Source: Flammulina velutipes (Eukaryota; Basidiomycota; Agaricomycetes; Agaricales; Physalacriaceae). From it: 64,000 nt of DNA. Made by a program: the position numbers and the translations under genes. Below are positions 58,252 to 64,000 of this stretch, in pieces (position 1 is the stretch's first letter; every line of letters starts with the position of its first letter). The notes below the pieces were generated by a model that saw only the letters and a list, made by a program, of their open reading frames with translations, did no database searches and had not been told where the DNA came from. The DNA lies in NCBI GenBank assembly GCA_011800155.1, contig CM022372.1, forward strand, positions 1,922,001 to 1,986,000. Reading direction: 5' to 3'.

Positions 58252-59414
58252 AGCCCTATACTGGCGGGGCGAAACAACTAGTTATTGGCTCTACTTAGGT
58301 CGGGGTCAGGTAGGTAGGCGGGGCTGCTCCAGGCGGGCTGGGGCGGGCGGGTAGCTACAGCGGGATACTACTATTAGGGGACGGCGGGGTAGGTACTATA
58401 AATACTGGCACGGGCGGGTGTGGCGCACGGGGAAAACATGATCAGGGCACTTGATCAGATCAGGACCCTGCGGGGTGGGGGATCATCCACGACACTCGAT
58501 AATCGTGGGGGCACCGGAATGCCTGGACCGGAAATGTGGCGCTCTGGGATGCCCCGTAGCAGCGGGGTACGACCGTAGGTGTGGCGCACTAAAAAATGTC
58601 AGAAATATAAAAAATGAAATGTTACCATAACGGTGCGTCGGAACGCGTCACCGACACCGTCATCGCGCGCGCAAATTGAAAACGAAATTGTGGCACAATA
58701 GAAACGGGAGCACTGGATGGGGTCCTTGCATTGCACAGCCACGGAAAGGAATAAAAAAAGGGTTCGAATGAATTGGTAGGTGTATAGCGGAAGCGTATAT
58801 AGCAGTACGTATGAGAAAAGGGAGAGGAGGGGAACAGGATGCCGGGGGGAAATAGAAATGGCGGGCTCGGGGGTGGTATGTAGAGAAGAAAGGGCGGGAA
58901 AACACAGAAGATAGAATATAGAATGAAGTCGTCAAGTAGGGAAAGAAGGAGACGGGACGAGCGACTGGAAACCTCGAAAATGGTGGTGGATGGATGGTCG
59001 GATGGTTGGCCGTTGGCATTGCATTCAGCGTGCTGGGACGCATGAAAAAAGAATATCGTGCATATATGCGAGGGCGGGAAAATTGACGAAAGCATGGAGG
59101 GCGCGTTGGGCTGCCAGCAAATGGCTATGTCGTTCCCTCACGGGTCGGTCCGCGGTTTGGCTGCTACGTCGCAGTGGAATACACCAACAGCGATAAGACG
59201 CGCTGCTGTTGCATGAGCGCTAACGAGCACCAACGAGAGGGTACGCGAAAGAGGTGACGGCGACGACACGACATCAAAGTCAGAGGTAGCCTGCACTGCA
59301 CCGCAAATTCCGTACAAGTCCAACGCCGGGATGCCCGGCATCCAATCAAATTCCTATAATATACAGCGACAACACAATGTAAATTCTGCTATCATATGCG
59401 ACGACTACACTACG
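58252..59414. other. G-rich segment and spacer, no gene
   Basis: 58.26-58.60 kb is strongly G-rich on the plus strand (GGCTGGGGCGGGCGGGTAGC) and contains TGTGGCGC three times (about 58420, 58533 and 58578). A weaker relative occurs at 63.85-63.98 kb in the same orientation. The rest (58.6-59.4 kb) has only low-complexity antisense open frames. Confidence 0.5.
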
Positions 59415-60473
59415 TTAATGTTTACTACGCTGATAAGAAAACTTAGAGTTAGAAAGTGGATAGAAATGATAGAAATGACACACCTTTGAAGGCCTTGATG
59501 ATACCTTGTCAATAGCGTGGCGTATCATATGGTCAAGTGCCCACGCTACATCATTCACTGCCTGCTCCCAGTCCGCATGCTCACTAGCGACATCAGTACC
59601 TTCAATATCGTCCAACGCGTCGCGCCACCAAAGCAACGAACCAACAACAGTCACCATTCCATTCTGCCCGCACATCTGGGGAAGGTCATTCCAGACGACG
59701 TCTTCAAGTTGCACAAGACGTCGCGAACGATCTTGCTGCTCGAAGCGCCCGTCCGGTTGAAGACCACGCCACCAGTCCCACCATGCTTTCTTGTGAGCCT
59801 CAATGCTTTCACCAATCACATATTTTCGTTTCCAAGAGTGAGCGTGCTTGAAAAACACCCCGATGATTTTTGGGCGTTTCCCCATCTTCACGTCGAGGCG
59901 CCCTGGGAAACCATGGCGACGTTCGAAAACAATCACCGAATGGACGAGACGGAGCCACGACGATGAAACATGGCGAATCCGTTTGCAAGCCTCGAACATG
60001 CCCCCGACGTCCTTGGACCAGGACGATGAGTCAACATCATCCCACGACAGCACGGCATCATCAGCTTCGTCGTCGTCGTCACTGGTATCCTGCGCAGCTT
60101 GAGCATCTCGCTTCCTAGACGGTTGCAGCGACATAGTGGTTGACGGCGGTACAGGAGGAGGTGTCAGAGGAGCGGGAGGATCAACATCCATGTCGAGTGA
60201 GTCTGGAGATGGCTGTCTAGCGCGATCATTGAGTGGAGATGGTGACCGAGGGGGAAAATTGTTGTTGTCGTCGGGCTCTGATGGTGGGTAGCTAGAGAGC
60301 CGTGGTTTCAGAATCGGAGTTTTCTCAGCGGCGACAGGCCAGCGCTCCGCTTTCTCCAACTCGTACTCGTACTGCAAAATGGCTTGCAGTTGCGCCTCCA
60401 GACGTTGAATGCGGCCAGACGGACGTAGGCGGCGACAGGTTGTAAATATGCTGGGGGAGCACTTGTAGCCCAT
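59415..60473 (-). CDS. Transposon-associated-type hypothetical, C-terminal part (WWRGLQP family)
   Basis: The frame opens with MGYKCSPSIF at 60473 and contains a helical region (RIQRLEAQLQAILQ), a disordered Pro/Ser/Asp-rich part and a folded C-terminal domain: LRLVHSVIVFERRHGFPG, GKRPKIIGVFFKHAHSWKR, AWWDWWRGLQPDGR and MVTVVGSLLWWRDAL. I recall this domain as part of larger, lineage-expanded Agaricomycete hypotheticals, where it follows a domain like that encoded at 60486-62211. Here the two frames are identical in phase and separated only by one TAG codon and four sense codons, so this is probably the C-terminal part of one interrupted gene. TAA lies at 59415-59417; a small 3' intron near 59.5 kb is possible. 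Confidence 0.5.
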   Translation of the reverse strand: MGYKCSPSIFTTCRRLRPSGRIQRLEAQLQAILQYEYELEKAERWPVAAEKTPILKPRLSSYPPSEPDDNNNFPPRSPSPLNDRARQPSPDSLDMDVDPPAPLTPPPVPPSTTMSLQPSRKRDAQAAQDTSDDDDEADDAVLSWDDVDSSSWSKDVGGMFEACKRIRHVSSSWLRLVHSVIVFERRHGFPGRLDVKMGKRPKIIGVFFKHAHSWKRKYVIGESIEAHKKAWWDWWRGLQPDGRFEQQDRSRRLVQLEDVVWNDLPQMCGQNGMVTVVGSLLWWRDALDDIEGTDVASEHADWEQAVNDVAWALDHMIRHAIDKVSSRPSKVCHFYHFYPLSNSKFSYQRSKH

Positions 60474-60485
60474 GGCCCGAGCACG

Positions 60486-62211
60486 CTAATTAGCGCGGGC
60501 TATCGTGTTTTGCTTTTCGAGATCGGCAAGGGACATCTTTGCGAGGTCCTTGGTGACTGATTCTTTGTCCTTGCTATCGAGCATGCTGAGCTCCCAAGAG
60601 AACTCGCGGGATGGGGTAAAGCGAGCGTCCATCGTCGTTGACCGTGTTTGGCGCGTGTTGCTAGGTTTGTATCCTTTTTTCATTTGTTGCGCGAGGGGAG
60701 TGTCATCGTCCGAGTCGTCGTCGCTATCATCGCTAGAGTTGTCGGGATCTGCAACAGTTCCCTTCTTCGACTTTCTTCCTTTTTTTGCCGTCTTCACCTT
60801 AATAGGTGTTGCGTCCGTGTCAGCGTCAGCGTCGTTTAGGTCATCATCAGACGCGAGATCTTGTCTGAAATTTCCATCGGCTTCATGTTGGAATGAGTAC
60901 ATATCAACGTAGGCAGAAATCATCACTCACGAAATACCTTCTGTCCGAAACGCACAAGACTCGCCTCAAATGAATTCCATGTTGTCGCATCAAAATCGGG
61001 GTAGTTTGCGCCTGTGACCTTGGTCCTCCCGGCATGGCAGCTACAACGAAAATGTAATTATTAGTAAAATGTGCCAATGCCACGATTAGCAACGCACCTG
61101 CGGACGGTTGGTACTCCTTTGTCATCCGGACCTACGAGAACGATGGTACAAGCCATACCAAAGTGTACGGCAAATGCTCGGGCGACCTTGGTGATATACG
61201 TGGCTCCCTCCTCAAGTGCACTGCGTGAAGTGTCAGTATGCGAATGAGGGGGACGACAGTTAGTACTTACACAAGGTAGTCCCCCGGGGCATACTCAGCA
61301 ACCGGCTTCCTGACCTGATTATAGGTGGCAAGGCGCTTCTGGTATCGCATCTCCACCTCCTCCCCCACCTGGCTTTTGACCTCCTCTGTTGACTTCTCGT
61401 AGAGTTCACGCCCAAGAGAATGGAGAATGTTGAGAAATTTCTTCTTCTTGGGATCGTACTGCTTGAGGGCGGCAGGAATGACACTGCCACCGAGATCCAC
61501 AGTGTTCTCCTCGTCGTCGACATCCTCTTCGGTATCCTGATCGTCGGGAGCACGGCCAGTCGCCACATTGTCCCGCGAGAGATTAGCTGCGTCGGTGTCC
61601 CCGGCCTCCTGCGCACTACTTTTCAAAAGGTCCCAGTATGCGGCGGTGACAGCCTCGCCAACATAGTCGTCCCAAAACATGTTGCAAAATGTTTGAACAG
61701 TTTGACCACGTCGAGGACGCGGAGTGTGCTTGAAGATGTGCGAGAGGACATCGGAAATGTCGGTGCTGCGCTGCGCTGCCTTTTGGGGAGCCTGTTCTCG
61801 ATACCATTTGAGAATTTTCTGTCTTATTCATTAGTTGGAACCCAAAAGAAAAGACGGCTGACGCACATCACGAAACTTCTTGTTCTTCTCCTTCTGGATG
61901 GCTTGTTCCTCTGGTGAAAGAGCAGCCAGCTCCAACGCTTTCTGCTTTGTGTACTGCGCGAGCTCGATATCTGAAGGCATGTCGGGAGTGATCTGATCCG
62001 GGAGGTCGTCGTTGACCGAACGAAGTTGGCCATAGCAGATATCGTAGGCGGAAGCCATACTGGCAGCGAAGGTCTGAAGTTAACCATTTTGTTTGGCTTG
62101 CATCCAGTCAGGCTGACGACGAGAGAAGAAGGAAATTTTGCTGCCATGAATCCAGTGCGCTGGGCCACGCCCACGGGTGCCCTTCGTTGTGGTCTTTGCA
62201 GTCTTGCCCAT
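60486..62211 (-). CDS. Transposon-associated-type hypothetical, N-terminal part
   Basis: The ATG at 62211 gives MGKTAKTTTKGTRGRGPAHW. Exons then read KKFRD/KILKWYREQAPQKAA, RPRRGQTVQTFCNMFWDDYV, ALEEGATYITKVARAFAVHF and VPTVRS/CHAGRTKVTG, with NSFEASLVRFGQKVF/PDGNFRQDL leading to an acidic/basic disordered tail (DDSDDDSDDDTPLAQQ) and SLADLEKQNTIARAN before TAG at 60486-60488. The layout (W-x-R basic segment, then a VGP/HxG-type domain) matches a large Agaricomycete hypothetical family I recall near transposons; function unknown. The first intron (near 62.1 kb) could not be placed without a one-base mismatch. See the entry at 59415 for the probable continuation. Confidence 0.5.
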
Positions 62212-62288
62212 TGAACGTTGACACCAAAGAAATTTGAACCCTAACCATATGTTATATTCACGTAAAAACTAACGCGCCTAAAATGAAT

Positions 62289-63166
62289 CTAAAATCCCCC
62301 CCATGTTTGAATAATGCTGTTGACATCGTTTCCCGTTTTCATACGCACACGCCATCCAGCAAGATGAAGGCTAGTCATATACGCCATCGCTTGGTCACTA
62401 AAATACGAATTAGTAAGTTGGAGTTATAGTAGTGAGATATCGTACATATTGTCAAACGTCTCCGGACCTTCTTGATATGTAGAGAAGACGACGTGCCACT
62501 GAAACGGGACTGAGTCACTCCCCTCTGCCAAGGTGGGGCCAGGAGAAGTAGACGCCATAGGAGACGCAGGCGGGACGGAAGTTTGCCTGGTCTTCGTTTT
62601 CTTTGAGGGAGTGCTCGGTAGAGCCGACGGTGTCAGCGGAGTTGGAGTGAATGTCTGAGCCAAGTCGGGGGGGATGGTAAGAGTGTGCCCACGGCCACGG
62701 GGAGTGCGTGGGGGAGTTCCAGGCGGAGGTGATAAATGGTTGTCGATACGAGTAGCAGGCAGTTGCGAGAGACCTATGGCTTTGAGAGGACGTCCAGGAA
62801 ACGTAGACGGCTCGGAGACGAAGGTGGACAGGCAGGTATGTGGACCCGACTCTCCATGTTTATCACGCAACCACTCCACAGCTTCGTCCCAAGTTCTGAT
62901 GCCTTTCCATCTCGCGCCGCTGAGTTTATCGCCTTTCTCGTTTTGTACCAGCTTCTGAGCACAGGGCCTGGGAGTGTCTGGTCATTTAGAGATTGGAAAT
63001 AGGGGAGAGAAAATACGCACCATCCAGTACAAAGGACAGCTGATCTCACCCCGCATACCACGATGTACATGTTATCTGAAACCTGCAGATTGAGGCGATT
63101 CTCGTGACCTGTGTCGAAGAGGAAGAGAGGAAGGCAGATGTGCACGGAGGGAGGAGGTTGAGCCAT
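62289..63166 (-). CDS. Hypothetical protein, three exons
   Basis: The ATG at 63166 gives MAQPPPSVHICLPLFLFDTG and MYIVVCGVRSAVLCTGW, joined via the acceptor CTCCCAG to PCAQKLVQNEKGDKLSGARW and TWDEAVEWLRDKHGES. A Pro/Thr-rich middle (SPPPGTPPRTPRGRGH) follows. The last exon is DQAMAYMTSLHLAGWRVRMK...WGGF with TAG at 62289-62291. The arrangement of a short strand-rich unit followed by 'eA..W' resembles the RNase-H1-N/viroplasmin-like domain found in Agaricomycete transposon-associated proteins, but this is a weak resemblance. It lies 78 bp upstream of the next minus-strand gene, in the same direction. Confidence 0.5.
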
Positions 63167-63491
63167 AGTGATGGTCAAGACGAAAGTTGTGATGCTGGCT
63201 GTTTATCGATATCGCTCATCATCAACTGACCACGAACTGTCTTCTCACCTCACATGGTCTTGACTTCCACGCAGCGTATGTTACCGATATGAATTCATTG
63301 GATCTCTTCTATCTAACCAATTTCTCCGAACAGGTAGAAGACCAGGACAGCTGACAGATTAACAGTATCATTTTTTGTTCGGTTCGTTCTATGGGTTTGA
63401 GTTTTTATAACATCGTGCTGATTCAACACACAGACTCGCTGTCCTCGCCTGGTTCTCGCCTTGACAAACTCTCAAATATCAAAATAGCCTT

Positions 63492-63755
63492 ATGTCTAAT
63501 ATCCACATCGCTAGTCCAACGCCAACGTCTACCTCTGGATCTGTCAAACGCAAGAAAGGAACTGAACGGTCTATGTTCCATCAGACCCAAAGTGTCGCTG
63601 TCGCCACCAGGATCACGGACGACGATGACGCTGACAGGCCACCTGTGAGGCAGCGCACTGTCTATATCGCTGAACCCGATGTCAATGATACCGAGGAGGA
63701 TACCGATACGCTCGCTCGGGCTTCACAGCTTGAGGGATTCTCCTCACCCTATTAA
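63492..63755 (+). CDS. Small acidic hypothetical protein
   Basis: Single-exon frame of 87 codons, MSNIHIASPTPTSTSGSVKR to EGFSSPY, with a basic patch followed by acidic runs (DDDDADRPP; NDTEEDTDT). It is divergent from the gene at 63166, with a 325-bp gap that could hold two promoters. No family recognised; it could be a chance frame. Confidence 0.3.
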   Translation: MSNIHIASPTPTSTSGSVKRKKGTERSMFHQTQSVAVATRITDDDDADRPPVRQRTVYIAEPDVNDTEEDTDTLARASQLEGFSSPY

Positions 63756-64000
63756 GTTGTCCTATCTAGATATAGTACTCTAGTGGTGGGGGGTAGTATT
63801 TAAATGTGCATCTCATGTTATAGGGTCTGTAAGAGGAGGTCAACAACTAGATGTCTGCACGCTCCGGCGCGCTGGGGCAGGTAGCTCTAGCTGGGCTATA
63901 TAGGGATAGGATTATTGATGGTATTGATGGGGCCAGATGATGGGGAGCAGGGGATGGGGGAAATGTGGCACCAGGAAAATCCGAACCTAGGGATTGATCA
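63756..64000. repeat. G-rich segment resembling the one at 58.3 kb
   Basis: Shares AACAACTAG, then GCTGGGGC...AGGTAGCT-CTAGCTGGGCTA, then TGTGGCACC-AGGAAAAT with the segment at 58.27-58.44 kb, in the same order and direction but with gaps and changes. It runs to the window edge, so its full extent is unknown. Confidence 0.4.

Noticed and set aside
58622..59095. 157-codon minus-strand open frame
   Set aside because: Ser/Phe/Pro-rich translation of a G/A-rich low-complexity stretch, no splice partners and a second similar frame in another phase.

Overview
This window looks like genomic DNA of a filamentous basidiomycete, most likely a wood- or litter-decaying Agaricomycete. The genes are broken by many short (about 45-60 nt) GT-AG introns. 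Several families typical of or expanded in Agaricomycetes are present: Tnp2-type transposase, BTB paralogues with a C-terminal CxxC, DUF6534-like membrane proteins and F-box/propeller proteins. A secreted AA9 lytic polysaccharide monooxygenase points to plant cell-wall decay. No tRNA, rRNA or CRISPR array was found.

Layout. (1) 1-2.0 kb: host genes, the 5' part of DCP1 (cut by the window edge) and an NmrA-like oxidoreductase. (2) 3.0-16.6 kb: a mobile-element-like island with an apparently complete Tnp2 (CACTA/CMC) transposase gene, a DUF6534-like membrane gene and three unrecognised genes in -,+,- order (9.36-16.24 kb). Its intergenic spaces carry three clusters of short perfect or near-perfect hairpins. 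Stem sequence differs from copy to copy, but the loop is always 5 nt and matches one consensus, and the loop polarity flips in the middle of each cluster. (3) 16.7-20 kb: a WD40 protein with a membrane anchor and an unknown gene. (4) 21.5-30.5 kb: four BTB paralogues, with a 1.88 kb non-autonomous TIR element (imperfect 8-bp target duplication) beside the first. (5) 32.2-40.5 kb: host genes for an NAD(P)-binding protein, the KEOPS subunit Cgi121, AA9 LPMO, an F-box protein and a multi-exon membrane protein. (6) 43.3-52.5 kb: an FAD-linked oxidase with two in-frame stops, two more BTB paralogues and an MFS transporter. (7) 52.8-64 kb: repeat-rich DNA holding an inverted-repeat unit, a decayed Ty3/gypsy-like Gag with amber stops, and a block of unrecognised transposon-associated-type genes bounded by related G-rich segments.

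The most interesting signal is the set of at least 22 hairpins at 7.2-16.6 kb. Stems co-vary (including G.T wobbles), the closing pair is always C-G, and when read on the strand of the adjacent divergent gene the loop is T-N-Y-G-N (mostly TTTGC/TTTGT). A converse family, with a constant CCGCT/AGCGG stem and a variable 5-nt loop, is scattered through the decayed retroelement at 54.0-58.1 kb. All exon joins, family assignments and hairpins were read by eye; no search or folding program was run.
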